Origin: Zhongshania marina
GTDB taxonomy: Bacteria; Pseudomonadota; Gammaproteobacteria; Pseudomonadales; Spongiibacteraceae
Length of the DNA: 64,000 nt
Direction of reading: 5' to 3'
NCBI RefSeq assembly: GCF_002915595.1
Contig: NZ_PQGG01000021.1
Span: 18,070 to 82,069, forward strand
Shown: piece after piece, positions 45,129 to 54,008 of the stretch
Layout of the letters: the number at the start of each line of letters is the position of its first letter
How positions within the stretch are numbered: position 1 is the stretch's first letter
Made by a program: the position numbers and the translations under genes
The notes under the pieces: model-generated
What the model was told of the DNA's origin: nothing
The model's database searches: none
What the model saw: only the letters and a program-made list of their open reading frames with translations

Positions 45129-45895
45129 CAGCGAAACATATCCTTTTCTCGTTCGCGAATTAAGGCCTTGGAGCCATCACTAGACGGCCGCAATTTCGCG
45201 CCGCGAATAAGTACCAAGGGCAGTGCCTCGTCGCCTTGCCCCATCACAAAGGAGGCCGCCGCCGCTAATTCGTCGGCAACGGCGACTTCAGTAACCTCAA
45301 GCGGCCGACCGTATAAGTCTTGTTCACCAATCCGATTTTCTAGCGCCTCGAAACCGGCGGTGCCGATTGCAAAACCTAAGGTGCCATTGCGCCACGCACG
45401 GCCGGCACTGTCGTTAATAACAATATTCACCGATAGCCCTAGGCGCGCCTTGAGGGTATCTCTTAGCTGCGCAGCACTGCGATCTGGGTTCTCTGGTAAC
45501 AATAGCAAACGGGGATTATCGTCGTCGCTACGAATATTAGAGCGATCAATCCCCGCATTGGCGTGAACATAGCCAAGCACATGCTCAACAATCACTACAC
45601 CTGGACGGCGACGAATTACCTCGCGGGATTCATTTAAAAGCACCTGCATATGACGAGGGTCTTTATCGCACTGCTCAGCCAGTTCACGGGCTTGGGCGCT
45701 TGGCTCTATGTCATTTAAGTAGGCGTAGCGACCCTCTGCTTTGGAGACAATTTTTTGCGCCAACACCAACACATCGTCGTGTTGCAGACTGAGCTCAGCC
45801 CCTTCGAGGGCCGCTATTATCAGCTCGGCAAGATCATCACCGGGCTCAACCATAGGAATTCCCGGTACCGCATGAAGAACGAGTGACGAACTCAT
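45128..45895 (-). CDS. cofE: Coenzyme F420-0:L-glutamate ligase
   Basis: CofE adds the glutamate tail to F420. The 255-residue protein contains GIPMVEPGDDLAELI, DVLVLAQKIVSKAEGRY, LVL.E-type loops and NIVINDSAGRAWRNGTLGFAIG. It is a stand-alone CofE: the nitroreductase-like C-terminal domain of mycobacterial FbiB, which reduces dehydro-F420-0, is absent. That absence fits use of 2-phospholactate or 3-phosphoglycerate rather than PEP by the upstream pathway, which is an inference. The gene starts 4 bases after the npdG stop. Confidence 0.93.
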   Translation of the reverse strand: MSSSLVLHAVPGIPMVEPGDDLAELIIAALEGAELSLQHDDVLVLAQKIVSKAEGRYAYLNDIEPSAQARELAEQCDKDPRHMQVLLNESREVIRRRPGVVIVEHVLGYVHANAGIDRSNIRSDDDNPRLLLLPENPDRSAAQLRDTLKARLGLSVNIVINDSAGRAWRNGTLGFAIGTAGFEALENRIGEQDLYGRPLEVTEVAVADELAAAASFVMGQGDEALPLVLIRGAKLRPSSDGSKALIREREKDMFR

Positions 45896-45899
45896 CGAA

Positions 45900-46577
45900 T
45901 TAATGATCCAGCCCAGTTAATTTAATTCCGGCATGACATTTGTACTGCTTGTTTATAAAAATAAGTAGCGACGTCATCGCCTCTACCGCCGCTGCATTGG
46001 CGATACTGCCAGCGTGAAAGCCGCGTAAACCAGCCGCTTCTACTAATTCTATAACCTTGGCCCGCGCTTCTTTATTGTCGCCACACACCAGCACATCGCA
46101 GTCCATACCTTGGCCTTCCTGCAAATGTACCGCGGCTACATTCTGGAAGGCAGAAACCACATTTACCCCTTCGCCCAAAATATTTTGAGCGATCTGCCCC
46201 GCAGAGCCCTCTTCCGGCAACTGCACGCGAGCAACTTTAGGCGGAACCAAAGGCACAGTCACATCGATTAAAATTTTACCCTGCAAAGCCGCTTTTACGC
46301 TGCGCAGCGTGTCGGCGTGGTGAGCAAAAGGAACTGTTAAAGCCGCAATATCTGCCGCTGTTGCCGCCGCAACATTGTCCATCGCCGCTACCGACACCTC
46401 GGCCACGCCGCGCTCCTGCATAAGTTCACGCAAGGCTTGCGCCGCAATCTCGGCCTTTTCTTGGGTGCGCGAACCAATAATGATTTGGTAACCAGCCTCG
46501 GCCCAACGTCGTGCCAATCCCGTGCCCAAACCGCCGGTGCCGCCCAGAATTGCCACTACTGCTTTACCTTCACTCAT
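45900..46577 (-). CDS. npdG: F420H2:NADP+ oxidoreductase
   Basis: NpdG (Fno) moves hydride between NADPH and F420 and is the main route to reduced F420H2. The 225-residue protein has the dinucleotide motif AILGGTGGLGTGLARRWAEAGYQIIIGSRTQEKA and the later NVVSAFQNVAAVHLQ block, both typical of the family. As the first gene of the npdG-cofE-cofD-cofC-fbiC-SDR unit it shows the pathway is set up for use, not only synthesis. A perfect 8+8 bp palindrome lies 91-108 bases upstream. Confidence 0.9.
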   Translation of the reverse strand: MSEGKAVVAILGGTGGLGTGLARRWAEAGYQIIIGSRTQEKAEIAAQALRELMQERGVAEVSVAAMDNVAAATAADIAALTVPFAHHADTLRSVKAALQGKILIDVTVPLVPPKVARVQLPEEGSAGQIAQNILGEGVNVVSAFQNVAAVHLQEGQGMDCDVLVCGDNKEARAKVIELVEAAGLRGFHAGSIANAAAVEAMTSLLIFINKQYKCHAGIKLTGLDH

Positions 46578-47060
46578 CCAAGTATCTCTCTATATTATTC
46601 AAAATAAGGTACTGCCGAAGCCCGTTTATACCCACTTATTTAGTCTTAATAAGCGAGAAAACCGCCGACACTAAAAGTTTAGTGTATACGCCTTAAGCCC
46701 CTGCGAACACTGGCAAAAACGGTCTATCCTCAAACAAAAATGATCGAACTTACCTCGCACAGTAAATGCTAGCGAAAAGAGCATTCACTTTACTAATTAG
46801 CGATGCGCGCACGCCGCAATCCTTATTTAAACAGCAGCTTTAGCAAATACGATTACGCACTTCAGATTAGTCCCTTCAGACTACCCCGCACTAGAATCAC
46901 GCTAGACCCCACAGGCCGCGGGCCTTGCAGAAAATAGACGATATCACTCCGGCTCTGCAGGCAATTCCGAAGCGGCAGAAATAAGGTAAACTCACCGGAT
47001 ATCGGTTCGCCAATGAGCAGATCTAGCTAAATCGAAAATAATATGCAGTGCGGAGTAAAA
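46578..47060. other. Divergent control region between npdG and an SDR gene
   Basis: About 480 bases without a credible gene. It holds two inverted repeats near npdG (46635-46653 and 46668-46685) and the ribosome-binding site of the SDR gene. I see no tRNA, small RNA or terminator that I can support. Confidence 0.45.
46668..46685. promoter_or_regulatory. 18 bp palindrome upstream of the F420 operon
   Basis: ACACTAAA (46668-46675) and TTTAGTGT (46678-46685) are perfect complements around AG. A second, smaller repeat, CTTATT and AATAAG, lies at 46635-46653. Together they suggest an operator for the npdG operon; no regulator gene is adjacent. Confidence 0.5.
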
Positions 47061-47834
47061 ATGGAGAACAAACTAGACTTCAGCGCCAAAGTGGTCATTG
47101 TCACCGGCGGTGGGAAAGGCGTTGGCCGCGGAATTAGCGAGCGCTTTTTAGAAAGCGGCGCCACCGTCATCATTTGCGGGCGCAGCGAACCAGAATCGCT
47201 ACCAAGTGCAAACGGCAGGGATGCGGTCTTTTTCACCCTCGATGTTCGTGACGCAGAGGCCATCCAACAATTAGTCGATACCGTCGCAACCCAATATGGC
47301 CGCATTGACGTATTGGTAAACAATGCCGGTGGCGCACCGGCTGCCGACGCCGCAACGGTATCACCAAGGTTCTCAGAATCGATTATTCGCTTAAACCTCT
47401 TAGCACCGCTGAATTTCTCACAATCCTGCAACAAAGTAATGCAAACCCAAGACAGTGGCGGCGTAATTATTAATATTGCCTCGGTAAGTGCTGTGCGCCC
47501 CTCGCCGGGCACTGCGGCCTATGGCGCCGCTAAGGCTGGTTTGATTAGTTTGAGCAGCTCTCTCGCTGTCGAGTGGGCACCCAAAGTGCGAACGAATACC
47601 ATCATCGCCGGAATGATTCGCACTGAACAAGCCCACCTGCATTACGGCGACGACGCCGGTATCGCCGCCATTAACAACACCATTCCACTCGGGCGTATGG
47701 CCGTACCCGAAGACATTGGCGACGCCTGCCTGTTTTTGGCCAGCGATTTAGCCTCTTATATCAGTGGCTCGACCCTAACCTTGCACGGCGGTGGCGAAAA
47801 GCCCGCATTTTTAGACGCCGCCAATGTGAGCTAA
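47061..47834 (+). CDS. SDR family oxidoreductase
   Basis: The 257-residue protein (start ATG 47061, with GGAG seven bases upstream; a start 18 bases earlier is less likely) has TGGGKGVGRGI, NNAGG, the Ser/Tyr/Lys set IASVSAVRPSPGTAAYGAAKAG and a C-terminal GSTLTLHGGG. It reduces or oxidises an alcohol or keto group using NAD(P). It lies divergent from the F420 operon. The position is compatible with a steroid side-chain or ring role, as in some mycobacterial SDRs, but the substrate is not known. Confidence 0.82.
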   Translation: MENKLDFSAKVVIVTGGGKGVGRGISERFLESGATVIICGRSEPESLPSANGRDAVFFTLDVRDAEAIQQLVDTVATQYGRIDVLVNNAGGAPAADAATVSPRFSESIIRLNLLAPLNFSQSCNKVMQTQDSGGVIINIASVSAVRPSPGTAAYGAAKAGLISLSSSLAVEWAPKVRTNTIIAGMIRTEQAHLHYGDDAGIAAINNTIPLGRMAVPEDIGDACLFLASDLASYISGSTLTLHGGGEKPAFLDAANVS

Positions 47835-48070
47835 AAAATCGCCGCAGAATAGCCAAATAAGGCCTGCACGCACCTAAATCCAGCAAACGCCAAGCACGGT
47901 GTAGTGAATTACCGCAATTCACTACGCAAACTATGTATGCGCCCCTCGGTTATCGCGAATAATCACGTAACAGCAGCGCGAGTAGAGTGTCCAATAAGTA
48001 AGGAGCTTAGATATCACTCGACGCGACGATCACCATCGCCAGACGCCGAAAAACCATAGCGAGGCGCGAC

Positions 48071-48532
48071 ATGACTCCCAAACAAATTGCCATTGTGCAA
48101 TCTCATTTACACGCGATAAAAGCCATCGGCAAACCTTTTGCCAAAGTGTTCTATGCACGTCTTTTTCAATTGGCACCCGATCTACGTGCTCTATTTAATT
48201 GCACTGAGAGCAACAAAGACCGTAAATTAATTAATATGCTGTGCACCACAGTGCACTCATTAGAAAATATGGATGGCCTCAAAGTCGTCGCCCATAACAT
48301 GGGTCAACGCTATAGCGAACAAGGAGTTACTGAGCGCCACTACGATTTATTTATTCAGGCCATGTTAGAGACCTTAGAAATGGCGCTTGGCGATGAATTT
48401 AGCGGCGACTCAAAAGCAGCATGGGTCAGCTTACTTGCGATGTTAAAAAGCACACTGCTAGAAGCGAGCAACTATCACGAAATCGAACATACCGCATGGG
48501 GCCGCGAAGTGCCGATGGCACTGGTGGGCTAA
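48071..48532 (+). CDS. Globin-family haem protein
   Basis: The 153-residue protein has a globin-like helix pattern: VFYARLFQLAPDLRALFNC (helix B/C region), the distal part VHSLENMDGL, then HNMGQRYSEQGVTERHYDLFIQAMLETL containing the proximal His of helix F, and a final GDEFSGDSKAAWVSLLAMLK. It is a single-domain globin of the Vitreoscilla-haemoglobin/flavohaemoglobin-head type, probably for oxygen or NO handling. GAGG lies upstream of the start. It is not fused to a reductase. Confidence 0.8.
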   Translation: MTPKQIAIVQSHLHAIKAIGKPFAKVFYARLFQLAPDLRALFNCTESNKDRKLINMLCTTVHSLENMDGLKVVAHNMGQRYSEQGVTERHYDLFIQAMLETLEMALGDEFSGDSKAAWVSLLAMLKSTLLEASNYHEIEHTAWGREVPMALVG

Positions 48533-48549
48533 AATTTCCGGCAAGAATA

Positions 48550-48990
48550 TTATGTTTCACGAAGTTTTATAAAAAATAAAATCCGCGACGCAAGTTCGTC
48601 GGATTTTATGTATCGGCGGCTTACATCAGCTGCGCCGCCGATGGCACTCTTCAAAAGTCGTTCACCGCCCGTCGAATGCAGCCAAACAAACCCACCCACA
48701 TTTAGCAGCACAGTAAGCCAGAACACGCCACGAAAAGATGTTTTCTGGGTTTTATGCCGCAATTTTTGCTGCGCCAATAAAGCGCCGGGCCAACCACCAC
48801 ACAGCGATAATAGATGCAGGGTGTTTTCTGGCACACGCCAAGCTCCGGATCTTGCCGCCTTTTTGTCTCTAGCGTAATAAATATAACTAAGGATGCTAAG
48901 ACAAAATAAAAACACAGCAATCGCTAGCGGCGTGTAGCTGAAATAATAAGAAAGCCCCAATATACCGACGATGACATAGGCACTTTTCAT
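48550..48990 (-). CDS. DUF1294 membrane protein
   Basis: The 146-residue protein has two N-terminal membrane segments and the DUF1294 block YARDKKAARSGAWRVPENTLHLLSLCGGWPGALLAQQKLRHKTQKTSFRGVFWLTVLLN. The function is unknown. Its 3' end (48576-48609) folds into a 10 bp hairpin that could also terminate the convergent globin gene, whose stop is only 18 bases away. Confidence 0.85.
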   Translation of the reverse strand: MKSAYVIVGILGLSYYFSYTPLAIAVFLFCLSILSYIYYARDKKAARSGAWRVPENTLHLLSLCGGWPGALLAQQKLRHKTQKTSFRGVFWLTVLLNVGGFVWLHSTGGERLLKSAIGGAADVSRRYIKSDELASRILFFIKLRET

Positions 48991-49038
48991 AATTAAACCT
49001 TAAGATCGAGAAGAACAAGGACGAAAAAATAGGGCTGC

Positions 49039-49063
49039 AAAAAAGGCTCCACTTAATGGAGCC
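49039..49063 (-). terminator. Intrinsic terminator of pyk
   Basis: GGCTCCA (49045-49051) and TGGAGCC (49057-49063) pair perfectly around a 5-base loop; on the minus strand the stem is followed by six T (49044-49039). It is about 30 bases after the pyk stop. Confidence 0.85.
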
Positions 49064-49094
49064 CTCTAAAGTCGAACAAATCAATTTTGCAAAA

Positions 49095-50516
49095 TTAGTT
49101 CACCCGCACAATTTTTAAAGTGTTGGTATGCCCATCTACACCGACCTCATCCCCCGTTGTACCCAAAATCAGATCATCGGTTTCAACGTAGCCCCGCGCG
49201 CGAATTGCCTCTACGCAGGCGGCAACTTCTATACCGGCTGAATCGCTGGCGACGGCATAAACACCACGGTATAAACTTACACGGTTGCAGGTATCTGGAT
49301 TGCGGCTAAAGGCAAAAATAGGAATTCCCGACGTCAGCCGCGACATCAGCAATACGGTTCTGCCGGTTTCAGTCATCGATACAATCGCCTTCACCCCCAC
49401 TTGGTGGTTTGCTGCGTAGACTGCACTCATTGCCAAGGTTTCTTCTACGGTGTCGAATTTCCGCTCAAGCCGATAGCTAGATTTACGTGCCGATGGATAG
49501 AGCTCAGCACCTTCGCAGTTACGGGCCATCGCTTTTACCGTTTCTACGGGGTACATACCAGAGGCGGTTTCCGCCGACAGCATAACGGCGTCAGTGCCGT
49601 CGAGTACCGCGTTCGCCACGTCAAACACTTCTGCGCGGGTAGGTACTGGGCTGCTTACCATCGACTCCATCATTTGCGTCGCGGTAATAACTGGGCGGTT
49701 TAATACCCTTGCGCGTTTAATAATATGCTTTTGTAAACCGATTAAACTCGCATCGCCAATTTCGACACCGAGATCACCCCGCGCGACCATCACACCATCG
49801 CAGGCGCGAATTAAATTATCGAGATGTTCATCGTTAGCAACAGCCTCAGCCCGTTCGATTTTGCCGATGATGTGGGCAAAGCAGCCCGCACTTTCTAATT
49901 TAAGCCGTGCATCTTCAATATCCTCTGCGCTGCTAGGAAAAGAGACCGCAATAAAATCAAGGCCAATCTGGGCCGCCAGCTTGATATCTTCCATGTCTTT
50001 ATCGGTCAGTGCCGGAGCAGATAAGCCACCACCCAGACGGTTTATGCCTTTGCGAGACTGCAACTTCCCGACACTCTCGGAACGACAAAACACCTGCTCG
50101 CCTACAACCCTATCCACGCTTAAACGCAGGCGGCCATCGTCAAGTAGCAGCACATCACCAGCGCTTACCGAGCGCGCCAAGGGCTCGTAATCTACCCCGA
50201 TATGACCGGCATCACCTTCGCCGTCGGCAAGTTCGGTGTCTAATATTAGCGCTGTACCCTTTTTTAGCTCGATGGGATCAACCGCAAGCTTGCGCAGGCG
50301 AATCTTTGGCCCCTGCAAATCACCCAGCAGGCCAACATAGACTCCAGCCTCGGCGGCCAATTCACGAATTAGCGCAGCACGATCAGCGTGTTCTTCAGCA
50401 GTACCGTGGGAAAAATTCAATCGAAATACGTTTACTCCAGCGCTGATCATCTCAGCGAGGGTTTCCCGAGAGTCACAAGCGGGTCCGACGGTGGCCACAA
50501 TCTTAGTTCGACGCAT
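49095..50516 (-). CDS. pyk: Pyruvate kinase
   Basis: Pyruvate kinase makes ATP and pyruvate from PEP. The 473-residue protein starts MRRTKIVATVGPACDSRETL and has NVFRLNFSHGTAEEHADRA, VARGDLGVEIG, ITATQMMESM and the Lys-bearing IIGKIERAEAV loop, all catalytic or Mg/K-binding blocks. The length suits a type II (PykA-like) enzyme. It stands alone, between terminators at 49039-49063 and 50657-50677. Confidence 0.94.
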   Translation of the reverse strand: MRRTKIVATVGPACDSRETLAEMISAGVNVFRLNFSHGTAEEHADRAALIRELAAEAGVYVGLLGDLQGPKIRLRKLAVDPIELKKGTALILDTELADGEGDAGHIGVDYEPLARSVSAGDVLLLDDGRLRLSVDRVVGEQVFCRSESVGKLQSRKGINRLGGGLSAPALTDKDMEDIKLAAQIGLDFIAVSFPSSAEDIEDARLKLESAGCFAHIIGKIERAEAVANDEHLDNLIRACDGVMVARGDLGVEIGDASLIGLQKHIIKRARVLNRPVITATQMMESMVSSPVPTRAEVFDVANAVLDGTDAVMLSAETASGMYPVETVKAMARNCEGAELYPSARKSSYRLERKFDTVEETLAMSAVYAANHQVGVKAIVSMTETGRTVLLMSRLTSGIPIFAFSRNPDTCNRVSLYRGVYAVASDSAGIEVAACVEAIRARGYVETDDLILGTTGDEVGVDGHTNTLKIVRVN

Positions 50517-50656
50517 GAATACCGCTATCCTTAAAATAAATAGTGAGGAAAAACCCTATGTTACACCTCTGATTCGCAGACAGCGACTAAGCTTATGGGT
50601 AGATTTTATGACACTATGAATTTTCAACTAAAAATGCTCAAAATTTGAGCAATAAA

Positions 50657-50677
50657 AAACCCAGCAATGCTGGGTTT
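50657..50677 (-). terminator. Intrinsic terminator of the hsaA operon
   Basis: AAACCCAGC (50657-50665) and GCTGGGTTT (50669-50677) form a 9 bp stem with a three-base loop; on the minus strand it continues into a T-run. It ends the kshA-hsaC-hsaA unit 30 bases after the hsaA stop. Confidence 0.85.
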
Positions 50678-50706
50678 AAAAATAACGCAATTAGCCGAAA
50701 CGCGAT

Positions 50707-51891
50707 TTACACGAAGAAATCGCCGTTTTCCATGCCCAAGCCCACACCACCTAAATTGCGCGCAAAGCTTGTGGGGTTATTCGCCACGTGGGCGCGCGCG
50801 GTATGGATATCGAGAAAGCGCTGCTGAATTTCGCTATCCAAAAACACCGACTGCCCACCCGCCACTTCAAATAGGGAATCAACAATATTAATGCTCTTGG
50901 TGATAACCAAAGAGGCGTGGTAGCGGTAGCGTACTCGGTCTTCTAGGGGAACCGTTTTCCCCGCCTCAACCAAGGCCATCATCGAATCGAAATTGCGGAA
51001 TAACAGCGCCTCCATTTCGTCGATGCCATTCAACGCCGCTGCGATGCGCTCCTGCACTTGCGTATCGCCAGCTAGCTTGGTTGGATCGCCACTGGCCTTG
51101 TTCAATACCGCATGTTTATAAAGATCGACGGCGGCCTTGCAAGCGCCAATCGCCGGTGTACATACAACACGAATAAAGGTCTGCGCCCAGGGCAACTGAT
51201 ACAGCGGCGCGGTGTTTAATGCTTGGCCGGGATTTGTGCAGGCAAAACCATCAGTCTGCTTATGAGTCATATAATCCGGCACAAAGACATCATTTACCGC
51301 AATATCGTTGCTACCAGTTCCCTGCAGCCCCATCGACTGCCAAGTATCGATAATTTCATAATCACCTTTAGGCACTAAAAAGGTTCTGTAGCCGTCCCCC
51401 GGAATGATCGCGCCCAGCAAGGCCCACGTACAGTGATCACTGCCGCTAGACCAGCCCCAACGACCACTTAATTTAAAACCGCCATCCACTACCGTCACCT
51501 TGCCCATCGGCGCATAAGATGAGGAAACCCGTGTATGGATGTTGCCACCCCAAATAGCTTGTTGGGCGCGATCATCCATAAGCGCAATCTGGAAAGCGTG
51601 AACGGCAATAATCCCACTCGCCCACGCCGTTGACATACACGCTTGTGCCAATGCAATTTGCATGCGGAAAAAATCCTGTGGCGTCAGCTCCAGCCCACCG
51701 TAACGCTTTGGCTGTAGCGCTAGAAAAAAGCCAATATCCTGTAATTCGTCTATAGAGGCCTGCGGCACCTTGCGCAGCTGCTTTGTCTCTGCCGCCCGCT
51801 CGCGCAAACGCGGCTGCATATCGGTAATTGCCGCCATCATTTCTGCAACTGACAAGGCTTTAGTATTGTTCTTAGCTTGCGCTACGCTCAT
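50707..51891 (-). CDS. hsaA: HsaA-like flavin-dependent steroid A-ring hydroxylase (oxygenase)
   Basis: HsaA hydroxylates the aromatic A-ring of 3-hydroxy-seco-androstatrienedione (3-HSA) to a catechol, using reduced flavin from a separate reductase. The 394-residue protein is in the acyl-CoA-dehydrogenase-like group-D monooxygenases (LRERAAETKQLRKVPQASIDELQDIGFF, RYGGLELTPQDFFRMQIALAQACMSTAWASG, GRWGWSSGSDHCTWALLGAI, GTGSNDIAVNDVFVP). It is the last gene of the kshA-hsaC-hsaA set, all on the minus strand. The reductase HsaB and hydrolase HsaD are not in the window. Other phenolic monooxygenase substrates are possible, but the neighbours favour a steroid. Confidence 0.82.
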   Translation of the reverse strand: MSVAQAKNNTKALSVAEMMAAITDMQPRLRERAAETKQLRKVPQASIDELQDIGFFLALQPKRYGGLELTPQDFFRMQIALAQACMSTAWASGIIAVHAFQIALMDDRAQQAIWGGNIHTRVSSSYAPMGKVTVVDGGFKLSGRWGWSSGSDHCTWALLGAIIPGDGYRTFLVPKGDYEIIDTWQSMGLQGTGSNDIAVNDVFVPDYMTHKQTDGFACTNPGQALNTAPLYQLPWAQTFIRVVCTPAIGACKAAVDLYKHAVLNKASGDPTKLAGDTQVQERIAAALNGIDEMEALLFRNFDSMMALVEAGKTVPLEDRVRYRYHASLVITKSINIVDSLFEVAGGQSVFLDSEIQQRFLDIHTARAHVANNPTSFARNLGGVGLGMENGDFFV

Positions 51892-51999
51892 CGGACTTCT
51901 CCTGTATTCATTTTCATTGGCGAGGCGAGAATCAAATAGTGCAAGCCCTACCAGGTATCTAATTGGCGGCGGTCAACCGCAGCACTCAACAAGCAATAA

Positions 52000-52911
52000 C
52001 TAGGCGTCTGGCATATTAAATTTATGGCCCCACAAACTGGGCAGACTAGTTACTGTTGGCGTAAAGCCTTCCCAATCCATCTGTAAGCCGTCGGTGCCAA
52101 ACTCCATTGCAAAGCCTGTCGGTGTCGCCATATAGAACGACAGCATATTGTCGTTGGTATGACGGCCCAAGGTAGACACAATAGGAACTCCGGCCTCCTC
52201 CACCCGATCAAGGCAATAACCCACTTCGTCCACGTCGGTAACTTCTAACATCAAATGCACACAGCCAACGGGATTAGCCGGATCTTCATACAAAGCCAAG
52301 CTGTGATGGCGGGGATTATTTACATGCATAAAATGCAGGCCCTGACCTGGATCATCGGGATCTGGCGAAAATTTAAAGTGCATATAATCGCTGTCACCAA
52401 AGCCTAGCAGGTCTTTATAAAAGTCGTGGGTTGCAGACAATTTCGCGGCGGGAAGTACCGCGTGCCCCAAACCCATATCGCCATTTACGCCGGTTTCAAA
52501 ACCAGAAATACCTTTTGGCGATATGAATTTTGCATAATCCAGCTCACCACCCCAGAACAGCTCCAAGCCATTGCCAGAGGGATCTTGTAGGCGGATCAAA
52601 CCGCGAACCCGCCGCGCTGCGGCTTCGGCAGCAGATACTTCTTCAAAGGCGACACCCGCCGCCTGCAAATCCGCTTTTGCAGCGCTAAAGCCAGCCTCAT
52701 CTGCCAGTTCCCAGCCGCAAAACGCTAAGCGGTTATGCTCTGACTTAATAATCGCAAACCGGTAAGGGCGCGTGTCGATTTTTAAATACACATTGCCATC
52801 GTCTGGCATTGTTGGCGCTACCATCAGCCCCAAAATATTGCAGCCGTAATCCAGCCACTGCTGCGGCTCCGTCGACTCAATAACTACATAAGCTAAGCTG
52901 CGAACATCCAT
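52000..52911 (-). CDS. hsaC: HsaC-like extradiol dioxygenase
   Basis: HsaC opens the catecholic A-ring (3,4-dihydroxy-seco-steroid, DHSA) by meta cleavage. The 303-residue protein has two VOC modules and the iron ligands H150 (GLGHAVLPA), H219 (VHLMLEV) and E270 (AMEFG), with H202/H203 (RHHSLAL) near the catalytic base seen in BphC. It is thus of the biphenyl/steroid dioxygenase type. It lies 33 bases downstream of kshA and 108 bases upstream of hsaA. Confidence 0.87.
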   Translation of the reverse strand: MDVRSLAYVVIESTEPQQWLDYGCNILGLMVAPTMPDDGNVYLKIDTRPYRFAIIKSEHNRLAFCGWELADEAGFSAAKADLQAAGVAFEEVSAAEAAARRVRGLIRLQDPSGNGLELFWGGELDYAKFISPKGISGFETGVNGDMGLGHAVLPAAKLSATHDFYKDLLGFGDSDYMHFKFSPDPDDPGQGLHFMHVNNPRHHSLALYEDPANPVGCVHLMLEVTDVDEVGYCLDRVEEAGVPIVSTLGRHTNDNMLSFYMATPTGFAMEFGTDGLQMDWEGFTPTVTSLPSLWGHKFNMPDA

Positions 52912-52943
52912 TGCTAGATCCTATTATTTTATTTCTAAACCAA

Positions 52944-54008
52944 TCAGCTATTACGAATTGCGTAATCCACTACGTACTCGCGCTTTTCATTAAAAGATTC
53001 AGGCACATCGGCGAGATCCAAGTAGAACTGGTTATACCACTGACGAAGACGGTTAATCGGGCCGTCGCCATCACACAATACCGGATTGTCTACGCGGGTT
53101 TTGGTATGCCATATATGCACATCTTGGAAAAACGCCGTCCGATTCTGTTCGGTATACTGACGCGCCATTTCATTATTTTGCTCATCGCTTATACCAGCGA
53201 TTTTTTTCACTGCCACGCCAAAGCGCAAATCAAAGCTATTGTGATCAATCGGCACATGGGTCACCAATAAACGCGAGGCAACATCCACTCCCTCAAAATG
53301 CCCAGTCATATAGGTATTCATATAAGCGGGGCCGTAGTAAGTTGCCTCTGAGCTAAGTTCGCCATCCTCGGCCAATAACTCGGAACCACCCGTTAATTCC
53401 TGCCGGTAGGTGTGCTTATAAACAATGTTTTTAAACTCTTTGATCGGCGCGCCGTGAATAGGACCAAAGTGCGCCACATCAGCCATATTGTCGATAAGCT
53501 CACGGGCATTGGTATTAATGGTCATCAAATCCATTTGCCAAATAGTCCAGTCATCACTGAAGAGGTCATCGATACGCGGCGGGCGCTGCTCCTCAATCGG
53601 CGGATTTCCCTCAGGGTCAAACCACACAAACAATAAATGGTTTTCTTCTAATGTTGGATAGGAGCGAATGACCGCCTTAGACGGAATGCGTTTGGCATAG
53701 GGGATTTCATCACACACACCATCTGCACCCCAGCGCCATGCGTGGAAAGGGCAGCGGATAGAATTACCCTCAACACAGCCTTCGCTTAAATCAGCCCCCA
53801 TGTGCGGGCAGTAACCGTCAAGAATATGCATCTCGCCATCTTCACCGCGATAAGCGACCAAGCGAGTACCAAAATAATTGAGTTTGACCGGCGTACTGGT
53901 ATATTCGCTCGCCAGACCGAGACAGTACCAACCGCGGGCGTAGCGGTCGGGTAATTCCGCTGCCTCAATAATATGCGGCTGGCGCGGCACTTGCGCTACC
54001 TGACTCAT
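52944..54008 (-). CDS. kshA: KshA-like 3-ketosteroid 9-alpha-hydroxylase oxygenase
   Basis: KshA hydroxylates C9 of 3-ketosteroids, opening ring B. The 354-residue Rieske oxygenase has a 2Fe-2S site C67/H69/C86/H89 (CPHMGAD and CPFHAWRW) and a mononuclear iron site with N174, H180 and H185 in DNMADVAHFGPIHG, the same pattern as mycobacterial KshA. The reductase KshB is not in the window. It is the first gene of the minus-strand unit. No obvious KstR-type operator was found in the upstream gap. Confidence 0.87.
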   Translation of the reverse strand: MSQVAQVPRQPHIIEAAELPDRYARGWYCLGLASEYTSTPVKLNYFGTRLVAYRGEDGEMHILDGYCPHMGADLSEGCVEGNSIRCPFHAWRWGADGVCDEIPYAKRIPSKAVIRSYPTLEENHLLFVWFDPEGNPPIEEQRPPRIDDLFSDDWTIWQMDLMTINTNARELIDNMADVAHFGPIHGAPIKEFKNIVYKHTYRQELTGGSELLAEDGELSSEATYYGPAYMNTYMTGHFEGVDVASRLLVTHVPIDHNSFDLRFGVAVKKIAGISDEQNNEMARQYTEQNRTAFFQDVHIWHTKTRVDNPVLCDGDGPINRLRQWYNQFYLDLADVPESFNEKREYVVDYAIRNS

